Made by a program: the position numbers and the translations under genes
Part shown: positions 22,901-35,611 of the stretch, piece after piece
Position numbering within the stretch: position 1 is the stretch's first letter
Layout: each line of letters starts with the position of its first letter
Source of the DNA: Sipunculus nudus
Taxonomy: Eukaryota > Annelida > Sipuncula > Golfingiida > Sipunculidae
Length of the DNA: 64,000 bases
Assembly (NCBI GenBank): GCA_026874595.1
Contig: CM049309.1
Location: 95,874,723 to 95,938,722 of the forward strand
Direction: 5' to 3'
The notes under the pieces: generated by a model
What the model was told of the DNA's origin: nothing
Database searches by the model: none
Seen by the model: only the letters and a program-made list of their open reading frames with translations

Positions 22901-25900
22901 GGTCCACCTGCACTAATGATCCAAACAAAGTAGTGAAAGTCCAGGTCCACCTGCACTAATGATCCAAACAAAGTAGTGAAAGTCCAGGTTGGCCTGCTCT
23001 AATGGTCCACACAAAGTAGTGAAAGTCCAGGTTGGCCTGCTCTAATGGTCCAAACAAAGTAGTGAAAGTCCAGGTCCACCTGCACTAATGATCCAAACAA
23101 AGTAGTGAAAGTCCAGGTTGGCCTGCTCTAATGGTCCACACAAAGTTGTGTAAGTCCAGGTTGGCCTGCTCTAATGGTCCAAACAAAGTAGTGAAAGTCC
23201 AGGTCCACCTGCACTAATGATCCAAACAAAGTAGTGAAAGTCCAGGTCCACCTGCTCTAATGATCCAAACAAAGTAGTGAAAGTCCAGGTCCACCTGCAC
23301 TAATGATCCAAACAAAGTAGTGAAAGTCCAGGTCCACCTGCACTAATGATCCAAACAAAGTAGTGAAAGTCCAGGTCCACCTGCACTAATGATCCAAACA
23401 AAGTAGTGAAAGTCCAGGTTGGCCTGCTCTAATGGTCCACACAAAGTTGTGTAAGTCCAGGCTGGCCTGCTCTAATGGTCCAAACAAAGTAGTGAAAGTC
23501 CAGGTCCACCTGCTCTAATGGTCCACACAAAGTTGTGTAAGTCCAGGTTGGCCTGCTCTAATGGTCCAAACAAAGTAGTGAAAGTCCAGGTCCACCTGCT
23601 CTAATGGTCCACACAAAGTTGTGTAAGTCCAGGCTGGCCTGCTCTCATGGTCCAAACAAAGTATTGAAAGTCCAGGTTGGCCTGCTCTAATGGTCCACAC
23701 AAAGTTGTGTAAGTCCAGGCTGGCCTGCTCTAATGGTCCAAACAAAGTAGTGAAAGTCCAGGTCCACCTGCTCTAATGGTCCACACAAAGTTGTGTAAGT
23801 CCAGGTTGGCCTGCTCTAATGGTCCAAACAAAGTAGTGAAAGTCCAGGTCCACCTGCTCTAATGGTCCACACAAAGTTGTGTAAGTCCAGGCTGGCCTGC
23901 TCTAATGGTCCAAACAAAGTAGTGAAAGTCCAGGTTGGCCTGCTCTAATGGTCCACACAAAGTTGTGTAAGTCCAGGCTGGCCTGCTCTAATGGTCCAAA
24001 CAAAGTAGTGAAAGTCCAGGTTGGCCTGCTCTAATGGTCCACACAAAGTTGTGTAAGTCCAGGTTGGCCTGCTCTAATGGTCCAAACAAAGTAGTGAAAG
24101 TCCAGGTCCACCTGCACTAATGATCCAAACAAAGTAGTGAAAGTCCAGGTTGGCCTGCTCTAATGGTCCACACAAAGTTGTGTAAGTCCAGGTTGGCCTG
24201 CTCTAATGGTCCAAACAAAGTAGTGAAAGTCCAGGTCCACCTGCACTAATGATCCAAACAAAGTAGTGAAAGTCCAGGTCCACCTGCACTAATGATCCAA
24301 ACAAAGTAGTGAAAGTCCAGGTCCACCTGCACTAATGATCCAAACAAAGTAGTGAAAGTCCAGGTCCACCTGCACTAATGATCCAAACAAAGTAGTGAAA
24401 GTCCAGGTTGGCCTGCTCTAATGGTCCACACAAAGTTGTGTAAGTCCAGGTTGGCCTGCTCTAATGGTCCAAACAAAGTAGTGAAAGTCCAGGTCCACCT
24501 GCACTAATGATCCAAACAAAGTAGTGAAAGTCCAGGTCCACCTGCACTAATGATCCAAACAAAGTAGTGAAAGTCCAGGTTGGCCTGCTCTAATGGTCCA
24601 CACAAAGTAGTGAAAGTCCAGGTTGGCCTGCTCTAATGGTCCAAACAAAGTAGTGAAAGTCCAGGTCCACCTGCACTAATGATCCAAACAAAGTAGTGAA
24701 AGTCCAGGTTGGCCTGCTCTAATGGTCCACACAAAGTTGTGTAAGTCCAGGTTGGCCTGCTCTAATGGTCCAAACAAAGTAGTGAAAGTCCAGGTCCACC
24801 TGCACTAATGATCCAAACAAAGTAGTGAAAGTCCAGGTCCACCTGCACTAATGATCCAAACAAAGTAGTGAAAGTCCAGGTTGGCCTGCTCTAATGGTCC
24901 ACACAAAGTTGTGTAAGTCCAGGCTGGCCTGCTCTAATGGTCCAAACAAAGTAGTGAAAGTCCAGGTCCACCTGCTCTAATGGTCCACACAAAGTTGTGT
25001 AAGTCCAGGTTGGCCTGCTCTAATGGTCCAAACAAAGTAGTGAAAGTCCAGGTCCACCTGCTCTAATGGTCCACACAAAGTTGTGTAAGTCCAGGCTGGC
25101 CTGCTCTAATGGTCCAAACAAAGTAGTGAAAGTCCAGGTTGGCCTGCTCTAATGGTCCACACAAAGTTGTGTAAGTCCAGGCTGGCCTGCTCTAATGGTC
25201 CAAACAAAGTAGTGAAAGTCCAGGTTGGCCTGCTCTAATGGTCCACACAAAGTTGTGTAAGTCCAGGTTGGCCTGCTCTAATGGTCCAAACAAAGTAGTG
25301 AAAGTCCAGGTCCACCTGCACTAATGATCCAAACAAAGTAGTGAAAGTCCAGGTTGGCCTGCTCTAATGGTCCACACAAAGTTGTGTAAGTCCAGGTTGG
25401 CCTGCTCTAATGGTCCAAACAAAGTAGTGAAAGTCCAGGTCCACCTGCACTAATGATCCAAACAAAGTAGTGAAAGTCCAGGTCCACCTGCACTAATGAT
25501 CCAAACAAAGTAGTGAAAGTCCAGGTCCACCTGCACTAATGATCCAAACAAAGTAGTGAAAGTCCAGGTCCACCTGCACTAATGATCCAAACAAAGTAGT
25601 GAAAGTCCAGGTTGGCCTGCTCTAATGGTCCACACAAAGTTGTGTAAGTCCAGGTTGGCCTGCTCTAATGGTCCAAACAAAGTAGTGAAAGTCCAGGTCC
25701 ACCTGCTCTAATGGTCCACACAAAGTTGTGTAAGTCCAGGTTGGCCTGCTCTAATGGTCCAAACAAAGTAGTGAAAGTCCAGGTTGGCCTGCTCTAATGG
25801 TCCACACAAAGTTGTGTAAGTCCAGGTTGGCCTGCTCTAATGGTCCAAACAAAGTAGTGAAAGTCCAGGTTGGCCTGCTCTAATGGTCCAAACAAAGTAG

Positions 25901-26925
25901 TGAAAGTCCAGGTTGGCCTGCTCTAATGGTCCACACAAAGTTGTGTAAGTCCAGGTTGGCCTGCTCTAATGGTCCAAACAAAGTAGTGAAAGTCCAGGTT
26001 GGCCTGCTCTAATGGTCCAAACAAAGTAGTGAAAGTCCAGGTCCACCTGCTCTAATGGTCCACACAAAGTTGTGTAAGTCCAGGTTGGCCTGCTCTAATG
26101 GTCCAAACAAAGTAGTGAAAGTCCAGGTTGGCCTGCTCTAATGGTCCACACAAAGTTGTGTAAGTCCAGGTTGGCCTGCTCTAATGGTCCAAACAAAGTA
26201 GTGAAAGTCCAGGTCCACCTGCTCTAATGGTCCACACAAAGTTGTGTAAGTCCAGGTTGGCCTGCTCTAATGGTCCAAACAAAGTAGTGAAAGTCCAGGT
26301 CCACCTGCTCTAATGGTCCACACAAAGTTGTGTAAGTCCAGGTTGGCCTGCTCTAATGGTCCACACAAAGTTGTGTAAGTCCAGGTTGGCCTGCTCTAAT
26401 GGTCCAAACAAAATAGTGAAAGTCCAGGTTGGCCTGCTCTAATGGTCCACACAAAGTTGTGTAAGTCCAGGTTGGCCTGCTCTAATGGTCCAAACAAAGT
26501 AGTGAAAGTCCAGGTCCACCTGCTCTAATGGTCCAAACAAAGTAGTGAAAGTCCAGGTCCACCTGCACTAATGATCTAAACAAAGTAGTGAAAGTCCAGG
26601 TCCACCTGCACTAATGATCCAAACAAAGTAGTGAAAGTCCAGGTTGGCCTGCTCTAATGGTCCAAACAAAGTAGTGAAAGTCCAGGTCCACCTGCTCTAA
26701 TGGTCCACACAAAGTTGTGTAAGTCCAGGCTGGCCTGCTCTAATTATCGAAACAAAGTAATGTAAGTCCAGGCTGGCCTGCTCTAATTATCAAAATCAAG
26801 AAATGTAAGTCCAGGTTGGCCTGCTCTAATTATCGAAACAAAGTAATGTAAGTCCAGGTTGGCCTGCTCTAATTATCCAAACAAAGTAATGTAAGTCCAG
26901 GCTGGCCTGCTCTAATGATCAAAAC
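19912..26925. repeat. 43-bp satellite array with higher-order structure, about 163 copies
   Basis: The unit contains 'caaacaaagtagtgaaagtc' and 'caggtccacctgcactaatg' plus 'atc'. From 19912 to about 21820 the array is one nearly uniform type. From there to 26925 it mixes this type with a 'ttggcctgctctaatggtcc'/'acacaaagttgtgtaagtcc' type in ordered blocks. A marker variant 'tattgaaagtcc' occurs at 22071 and 23662, exactly 37 units (1591 bp) apart, inside a long repeated block. The right edge (26740-26925) is made of degraded units ('ctaattatcgaaacaaagta'). Minus-strand frames of 76 codons are artefacts. Confidence 0.97.
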
Positions 26926-28502
26926 TAAAAACTTGTTTACAACTGCTAGTCCTAGATTTAAGGTAAATAATTGTGCACCTTACCCTCTCTACAAAAACTT
27001 GTTCACCAAAATTACCCAGATATTCACGACGTACAAGGAAGACTGATAGGCAGAGTTAACAATGTTTGAATGTTATTCTGGAGATTGTACTCTTTTGATA
27101 AAATTACAAGCAGATTATATTAGGACCAACTACAAACTGTAGGTTTATAATTTTGTCCTGTCATAATTTTGTATTAAGTTAAAACATGTTAGATATACAA
27201 CATGCTGTTCTGGGAAAATAACAGATGCTTCCTCTTTTAAATCTAGGTTATGTAAATCATATGTCTAGTTGAGAAAAGTTGGTCATCCTCTAAATATTAG
27301 GCAACAAAATATCATTCAACCCAATCAGGAGCTACAGGCTTACCAGGAATACACAAGCGGACACGTTTTTGTGTCAGTGTCATTTATTGAGGTAAGGCCA
27401 TGAACTTTGTACAATGCTTGTTTTATCTCAGGTCTGTTGTATGAACAGGGAAGTTTCACATGGTTTATACAGCTGATCCAGTTCCTGGTGTGGTAAAGAT
27501 TAAAATGATTAAAGTAACCTGACTCTGCACAGTAGCAGGTACCTGACAAGTAAAATCTACATATTTTAACCTGCATAGAAATAATATTTGTAATTTCATC
27601 ACAACATACACCTATGAAATCTCAGGAAGCAATATACAGGGGACTCATAGAACAAATCCTCAATGAACTTCTGTCAGGCTGCTCTTTAGTTCCATTGGAA
27701 TAGAAAATTAATGAACTACATATCAACCTGACATGATTCAAATCACACGATGACACATTAATGTACAGTGCAAGGGGTCAAGCAGTAAGAACCTTGGCTG
27801 ACAACACTTAGTCGTGATCACACATTCCTTCCATAGATCACTTGTACTGTTTACCTGCAGCACCCAGTGTGTATAAATAGGTCACACACAGGTCACTGAT
27901 GAATACAGTATGACATCATCCTACAGTGCACATGTAACCATGGTGCTAGCAGTGACTGTAAGAACTTGTTTGTGATAAGAACAGGTACACAGGGGTCAGA
28001 GTTGGTGACTACTGCCTAAGGTGTAGATTTCATTCAGAGCAGTGACACTCCAAACTGAGGCCTCAGCGATATCACGGGAGAGGGGAAGATTTGGTCATGT
28101 GTTGTTGACATAAATCAGTGATATGTAGACTGTATTTAAAGGGATGACCTCATTGGTGTCATAAAAGTGCATATATTTTTACCTGTATGTAAATTTTAAA
28201 ACTGCTACAAGGCATTTACCAAACCTTACTTTAATTGGACACTCACTTTCCAAATGTTGTGAATGTTGTATTTTTCATTTTTCAGTCAGGATAACAACAA
28301 CAAAGGGCTTGAAACACAACCTTTTCAGTCTGATAGATCTAGGTAAAATATCCAACAATTAAGTCACTCTGACCTTTCTCTCAGCGTTATATTGCAAAAA
28401 AATGTATATCAGCACCTCAGAAGCCAGGTCTCCTAACAGTAACATTTCTCAAATTCACTGGATTGATTGTCTTGAAACCCTGAATGCTTACTAATTAAAA
28501 GG
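26926..28502 (+). other. Midnolin intron B-C, no feature seen
   Basis: This AT-rich sequence has one minus-strand frame at 27340-27576 without recognisable domains. No repeat, RNA gene or regulatory motif could be supported. Confidence 0.5.
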
Positions 28503-30028
28503 AACTTTATATGCTACAGAAGACTTGAGCTTTATATGCTACAGAAGACTTGAGCTTTATATGCTACAGAAGACCTGAGCTTTATATGCTACAGAAGACC
28601 TGAGCTTTATATGCTACAGAAGACCTGAGCTTTATATGCTACAGAAGACCTGAGCTTTATATGCTACAGAAGACCTGAGCTTTATATGCTACAGAAGACC
28701 TGAGCTTTATATGCTACAGAAGACCTGAGCTTTATATGCTACAGAAGACCTGAGCTTTATATGCTACAGAAGACCTGAGCTTTATATGCTACAGAAGACT
28801 TGAGCTTTATATGCTACAGAAGACCTGAGCTTTATATGCTACAGAAGACCTGAGCTTTATATGCTACAGAAGACCTGAGCTTTATATGCTACAGAAGACC
28901 TGAGCTTTATATGCTACAGAAGACTTGAGCTTTATATGCTACAGAAGACCTGAGCTTTATATGCTACAGAAGACCTGAGCTTTATATGCTACAGAAGACC
29001 TTAGCTTTATATGCTACAGAAGACCTGAGCTTTATATGCTACAGAAGACCTGAGCTTTATATGCTACAGAAGACTTGAGCTTTATATGCTACAGAAGACT
29101 TGAGCTTTATATGCTACAGAAGACTTGAGCTTTATATGCTACAGAAGACCTGAGCTTTATATGCTACAGAAGACCTGAGCTTTATATGCTACAGAAGACC
29201 TGAGCTTTATATGCTACAGAAGACCTGAGCTTTATATGCTACAGAAGACTTGAGCTTTATATGCTACAGAAGACTTGAGCTTTATATACTACAGAAGACC
29301 TGAGCTTTATATGCTACAGAAGACCTGAGCTTTATATGCTACAGAAGACCTTAGCTTTATATGCTACAGAAGACCTGAGCTTTATATGCTACAGAAGACC
29401 TGAGCTTTATATGCTACAGAAGACCTGAGCTTTATATGCTACAGAAGACCTTAGCTTTATATGCTACAGAAGACCTGAGCTTTATATGCTACAGAAGACC
29501 TGAGCTTTATATGCTACAGAAGACTTGAGCTTTATATGCTACAGAAGAGTTGAACTTTATATGCTACAAAAGACTTGAGCTTTATATGCTACATAAGACT
29601 TGAGCTTTATATGCTACAGAAGACCTGAGCTTTATATGCTACAGAAGACCTGAGCTTTATATGCTACAGAAGACCTTAGCTTTATATGCTACAGAAGACC
29701 TGAGCTTTATATGCTACAGAAGACCTGAGCTTTATATGCTACAGAAGACCTGAGCTTTATATGCTACAGAAGACCTGAGCTTTATATGCTACAGAAGACC
29801 TGAGCTTTATATGCTACAGAAGACCTGAGCTTTATATGCTACAGAAGACCTTAGCTTTATATGCTACAGAAGACCTGAGCTTTATATGCTACAGAAGACC
29901 TGAGCTTTATATGCTACAGAAGACTTGAGCTTTATATGCTACAGAAGACTTGAACTTTATATGCTACAGAAGACTTGAGCTTTATATGCTACAGAAGACT
30001 TGAACTTTATATGCTACAGAGGACTTGT
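28503..30028. repeat. 25-bp minisatellite, about 61 copies
   Basis: The unit is 'agctttatatgctacagaag' plus 'acctg'. Copies are almost identical; the main variants are ACTTG for ACCTG and a CCTTAG form that recurs at intervals. The near-identity suggests recent expansion or gene conversion. The array is followed directly by the 3' half of a family A element. Confidence 0.97.
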
Positions 30029-30475
30029 GGTGCCATTTGCATTATTTCTATTTTTACACATTTTAACATTTAACATTAATAAATATTCCTTTATATAATT
30101 CCTATGTACATGCGAGAAATTAAGTCTGTATTATATAATTTTAAAAAGTTATGGGCCCAAACATAATGGACTTTGTAAAAAAATCAGGGAAGATATTTGG
30201 TCACTTAAGACCAAAAATGTTAAACCTAGGGACTTTTTTAGTTAAGTTCTTTAATTGCATTGCTGTTTTCGATCCAATGTATACAACTTTTCCTTAGACA
30301 CACATTCTTGTACATATTTGAAATACTGATCCTTCTATATTACTGTTCTGTTCAACTACATAATTAATACTAAAAATTACATCTGTCAAAATGAAATCTT
30401 ACATACAACAATGGTGATACAATTATATCTGTCACATTCAGCTGAGCGCTGTTACCCATGGGTCCCTTGTTTTCT
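30029..30475 (+). mobile_element. 3' half of dispersed element family A
   Basis: Shared landmarks are 'acatgcgagaaattaagtct', 'gttatgggcccaaacataat', 'aaatcagggaagatatttgg' and the terminus 'cagctgagcgctgttaccca' followed by 'tgggtcccttgttt'. The 5' half is missing, apparently replaced by the 25-bp array. Confidence 0.65.
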
Positions 30476-31884
30476 AATAGTAATAAATCAGATTAAACAT
30501 TTTGGTTTAGTATATTGACTTGTATCAATGGTCCAATAAATCCTGAAAGCTTCCCAGATTCCGAATATGATCTCTGTAGTGGTAAACTAGTGGTTAGATG
30601 GATCATGTGATACAGGGGTGATCAAGAGATACAGGGGTGATCATGTGATACAGGGGTGATCATGTGATACAGAGGTTTCTGTGTCCTTTCACACTGATCT
30701 GATACAGATGAAAGCTCAACAGAACTCCCTCTGAAAGGTCATTATAATTTGTGACCATTTTAATAAGTGATTCATAAAAAAATCAGATTTTCAGATAAGT
30801 TAGAAACCTATTTAGGGAATATATTCAAGATATATTCAAATTTAATTTTTGTCCAAGCTTTTATTTCAATACTTTGAGTCATCAGATTGGTTGATACATG
30901 ATATCAGATATGATACAGTAATTACTGAAGTCAGTCTTGGATGATGTCTTGTTTGATAAAATATTATCAGTTTCTTTTAATTCTAATGGCACTCTTAAGG
31001 TACAGAGACCAGGGATAAATTCAAATTCACCATTGATATCAAATCTTATTACTTTATGTCAGCAAGGTTGCCAGAAAAATGTATATAAAAGTGAGAGAAA
31101 ATGGGATCATGTTTGTGTTTTCATATAAAACCACAACAACCTCTCCAAGGCAGCTGCTCAGGCAATTTAATAAAGTCACTGTAGATTGAGGTGAGGAGAG
31201 CTTACAAAATGACAAAACAAATTATCAACTCCCACAAGTGACAGCTCCCTCAAGTCAGCTTTAGCTGTTTATGTAGTTTGTTCTAGATACAACAAGAGTC
31301 CAGGCTCACAAATGGGTCACCTTCCGGAGAAAGCACAGTGATTGGGACAGGATGTTTTTTATGTGGGACTACCCTGGCCTGCTGCCAGATATGTAGTGAT
31401 AACAACCTCAAGTCCTTATGTTAATTTTCCAAACTTCCTGTAACATGTTACATTGTGGTCCAGGCACTGTCACTTGTGTGTACATCAGTAAATATGGAAT
31501 AAATGTTGTTGAAATAATTAAATATTGCAATAATTGTTTAAACTGGGAACTTGAACTATACATGTACTCCTGCCTACTCTGATACACTGCTTTCGGTATG
31601 AGAATTAAAGTAGCTGTGGTTTTCACACTTGTTGGTATCATTTAACAGGTGGTTTAAAAAACCAGACCAGCTGTAAAACTTGTCCCACATTTAAAATAAG
31701 CTTGTGCTGTGTCTATGCCTTCAGCATAACAGGCCTATAGATCTGAATAGTGTTAGTGATGTACCTCTAGGGCTTCTTAATCACAATGGAAGATCCAGCA
31801 GCACAAGGGGGGGGGGGGGGGAGTCAAGGGGGTCCTACCTAGGGATGACCTTCCCATTTCCAAAATCCTGGATCAGCCCCTGAA
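30476..31884 (+). other. Midnolin intron B-C, no gene seen
   Basis: A 19-bp repeat ('gatcatgtgatacaggggt', about 4 copies) lies at 30600-30677. A run of 15 guanines lies at 31807-31821. The 63-codon frame at 30937-31128 and the minus frame at 31408-31641 show no domains. The rest is AT-rich. Confidence 0.55.
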
Positions 31885-33965
31885 TCAGCAATCTGAACGG
31901 TGTGATGTTTGTATGGATCTGTGAATAGTGATGTAGGGCTTCATAATCAGTGGTCTGAACTGTGTGATGTTTGCATGGATCTGTGAATAGTGATGTGCGG
32001 CTTCATAATCAGTGGTCTGAAATGTGTGATGTTTGTATGGATCTGTGAATTGTGATGTAGGGCTTCATAATCAGTGGTCTGAAATGTGTGATGTTTGTAT
32101 GGATCTGTGAATAGTGAAGTGCGGCTTCATAATCAGTGGTCTGAACTGTGTGATGTTTGTATGGATCTGTGAATTGTGATGTAGGGGTTCATAATCAGTG
32201 GTCTGAACTATGTGATGTTTGTATGGATCTATGAATAGTGATGTAGGGCTTCATTATCAGTGGTCTGAACTGTGTGATGTTTGTATGAATCTGAATAGTG
32301 ATGTAGGGCTTCATATTCAGTGGTCTGAAATGTGTGATGTTTGTATGGATCTGTGAATTGTGATGTAGGGCTTCATATTCAGTGGTCTGAACTATGTGAT
32401 GTTTGTATGGATCTGTGAATTGTGATGTAGGGCTTCATAATCAGTGGTCTGAACTGTGTGATGTTTGTATGGATCTGTGAATAGTGATGTAGGCCTTCAT
32501 ATTCAGTGGTCTGAACTATGTGATGTTTGTATGGATCTGTGAATAGTGATGTAGGGCTTCATATTCAGTGGTCTGAACTATGTGATGTTTGTATGGATCT
32601 GTGAATAGTGATGTAGGGCTTCATAATCAGTGGTCTGAACTGTGTGATGTTTGTATGGATCTGTGAATAGTGATGTAGGGCTTCATAATCAGTGGTCTGC
32701 ACTGAGTGATGTTTGTATGGATCTGTGAATAGTGATGTAGGGCTTCATAATCTGTGGTCTGAACTGTGTGATGTTTGTATGGATCTGTGAATAGTGATGT
32801 AGGGCTTCATAATCAGTGGTCTGAACTGAGTGATGTTTGTATGGATCTGTGAAAAGTGATGTAGGGCTTCATAATCAGTGGTCTGAACTGTGTGATGTTT
32901 GTATGGATCTGTGAATTGTGATGTAGGGCTTCATATTCAGTGGTCTGAACTGTGTGATGTTTGTATGGATCTGTGAATAGTGATGTAGGGCTTCATATTC
33001 AGTGGTCTGAACTATGTGATGTTTGTATGGATCTGTGAATTGTGATGTAGGGCTTCATAATCAGTGGTCTGAACTGTGTGATGTTTGTATGGATCTGTGA
33101 ATAGTGATGTAGGGCTTCATAATCAGTGGTCTGAAATGTGTGATGTTTGTATGGATCTGTGAAAAGTGATGTAGGGCTTCATAATCAGTGGTCTGAACTG
33201 TGTGATGTTTGGATGTTATGATCTGTGAATAGTGATGTAGGGCTTCATAATCTGTGGTCTGAACTGTGTGATGTTTGTATGGATCTGTGAATAGTGATGT
33301 AGGGCTTCATAATCAGTGGTCTGAACTGAGTGATGTTTGTATGGATCTGTGAAAAGTGATGTAGGGCTTCATAATCAGTGGTCTGAACTGTGTGATGTTT
33401 GTATGGATCTGTGAATTGTGATGTAGGGCTTCATATTCAGTGGTCTGAACTGTGTGATGTTTGTATGGATCTGTGAATAGTGATGTAGGGCTTCATATTC
33501 AGTGGTCTGAACTATGTGATGTTTGTATGGATCTGTGAATTGTGATGTAGGGCTTCATAATCAGTGGTCTGAACTGTGTGATGTTTGTATGGATCTGTGA
33601 ATAGTGATGTAGGGCTTCATAATCAGTGGTCTGAACTGAGTGATGTTTGTATGGATCTGTGAAAAGTGATGTAGGGCTTCATAATCAGTGGTCTGAACTG
33701 TGTGATGTTTGGATGTTATGATCTGTGAATAGTGATGTAGGGCTTCATAATCAGTGGTCTGAACTGAGTGATGTTTGTATGGATCTGGGAATAGTGTTGT
33801 AGGGCTCTTAATCAGTGGTCCAGCTGAACTGAGTGATGTTTGTATGGATCTGTGAATAGTGATGTAGGGCTTCATAATCAGTGGTCTGAACTGTGTGATT
33901 TTTGTATGGATCTGTGAATTGTGATTTAGGGCTTCATAATCAGTGGTTTGAACTGTGTGATGTTT
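31885..33965. repeat. 62-bp minisatellite, about 33 copies
   Basis: The unit contains 'ggatctgtgaatagtgatgt', 'agggcttcataatcagtggt' and 'ctgaactgtgtgatgtttgt'. A rare unit with an insertion ('ggatgttatgatctg') occurs at 33211 and 33711, exactly 500 bp apart with matching order of variants between, so there is an eight-unit higher-order duplication. The minus-strand 152-codon frame at 33561-34019 is made by this array. Confidence 0.96.
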
Positions 33966-34767
33966 AATGAGGAAACATAATTGCTGTAGCTTACAGAACC
34001 TGGTCATCCATAATGTCAATGATAGATAAAATGATAAACTTCTGAAAAAATGGAATACATGCTAAAGAGCAGATACATGCCTGGTGGCTTATCAGCTAAA
34101 TGTAATCAATCTCCTTCTTCCTTAATTTATGTAATAGCACTAACATAGTCCACAACATGTTGGTGCCCAAGTCTGTTCTTTCTACAATGCAGGTAGCAAT
34201 TTACAAACAGACAAAACTCTCTGGGTCAGGAGATGCTCCACTGTATAATGAATTCCTTGTCTTAACCATTTTTTTTTTCAAATTACATGTATTTTTTTCA
34301 GGGAAGACAGATCAGTGAAATTACTGTGGTTGCCTTTTTGTTTGCGATGGTTTCAAATCTGCGATATGCACAAAAGGGGAATTATAATGAAAATAAAGCC
34401 ATAACAGGTCCCATTGCTGAAAGCAGATTGAAAGATAAAAGATGTGACTAATAATATACCTTGTATATTCAAAGACTGCTATTAGAATGTTATCATGAAG
34501 ATCTCCAAATTAACTGTCATTGATGAATTACATTTTTCACTCGGTCCATATTCCCTTGGGTTCCCATGCAATGATTAAGATTTTACACACTTATTATTTG
34601 ATGTAGGTAATATATAAACTAATAGAAATACTCAGCATAGGTCTCTTTTAAGGTGAGATCACGAAAATGGAACCCTCACAAAACATTGAAAAGGTGAAAA
34701 TCCAAAATTTTACCCCACAAATATTAAGCCATCCACAAGTCTATCCCTATGGGTGAAGGGAAATCAA
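33966..34767 (+). other. Midnolin intron B-C, no feature seen
   Basis: AT-rich single-copy-looking sequence without recognisable genes or motifs. Confidence 0.5.
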
Positions 34768-35324
34768 GTGGTAGTTACCATTGCTTGTCACAGTTTTTGT
34801 GTGCTAAGATGTGGTAGTTACCTGTGCTTGTCACGGTTTTTGTGTGCTAAGATGTGGTAGTTACCGTTGCTTGTCACAGTTTTTCTGTGCTAAGATGTGG
34901 TAGTTACCGTTGCTTGTCAGTTTTTGTGTGCTTAGATGTGGTAGTTACCTGTGCTTGTCACGGTTTTTGTGTGCTAAGATGTGGTAGTTACCGTTGCTTA
35001 TCACAGTTTTTGTGTGCTAAGATGTGGTAGTTACCGTTGCTTGTCACGGTTTTTGTGTGCTAAGATGTGGTAGTTACTGTTGCTTGTCACAGTTTTTGTG
35101 TGCTAAGATGTGGTAGTTACTGTTGCTTGTCACAGTTTTTGTGTGCTAAGATGTGGTAGTTACCGTTGCTTGTCACAGTTTTTGTGTGCTAAGATGTGGT
35201 AGTTACTGTTGCTTGTCACAGTTTTTGTGTGCTAAGATGTGGTAGTTACCGTTGCTTGTCACAGTTTTTGTGTGCTAAGATGTGGTACTTACTGTTGCTT
35301 GTCACGGTTTTTGTGTGCTAAGAT
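34768..35324. repeat. Second, unrelated 43-bp minisatellite ending just before exon C, about 13 copies
   Basis: The unit contains 'gtggtagttaccgttgcttg' and 'tcacagtttttgtgtgctaa' plus 'gat'. Spacing of 'gtggtag' is 43 bp (34811, 34854). It stops about 25 bases before the acceptor of exon C, so its T-rich unit ('agtttttgtgtg') lies where the branch point and polypyrimidine region of that intron should be. The sequence is unrelated to the 43-bp array at 19912. Confidence 0.95.
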
Positions 35325-35348
35325 TTCATAAAAAATTTTCTTGTACAG

Positions 35349-35516
35349 GTACACTGAACCCAGCCTTGCAGGATAAAGATGGCCGACTAAAACGAAACAC
35401 GAGCACGATCATTCACATTCTAAATGATCTCCTGGGAGCTACCCCTCAGTACAGCCATCAGCTGGGTCATCAGCGAGAACAGAGAGATAGGATTCACCAC
35501 CGATTCCATGCCAACC
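35349..35516 (+). CDS. MIDN: Midnolin homologue, internal exon C
   Basis: The exon has 168 bases; the first two complete the Gly codon split by the intron (G|GT), and it ends one base into a codon. It encodes TLNPALQDKDGRLKRNTSTI, then IHILNDLLGATPQYSHQL, then a basic tail GHQREQRDRIHHRFHAN. This matches the vertebrate midnolin TLHP...QD..GR.RRD..TI..ILNDLLSAT block, part of the second substrate-catching segment. The acceptor is 'tttcttgtacag' and the donor is the consensus GTAAGT at 35517. Frames that continue to 35770 run through the intron into element C and are not real. The downstream proteasome-binding helix of midnolin is not in this exon. Confidence 0.92.
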
Positions 35517-35611
35517 GTAAGTCCCCTTCCAATCATTATCAACTGTACCTTGTCCCAGCAGAGAGGGTCTGTGCAATTATACCACCCTTGGAAATGGCCA
35601 AATGGGTTCTT

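Noticed and set aside
28503-30028. CRISPR-like regular repeats
   Set aside because: Units are contiguous with no variable spacers, in a eukaryotic intron.
33561-34019. 152-codon minus frame
   Set aside because: It is generated by the 62-bp minisatellite.
19912-35324. Common origin of the two 43-bp arrays
   Set aside because: Only the period is shared; the unit sequences cannot be aligned convincingly.
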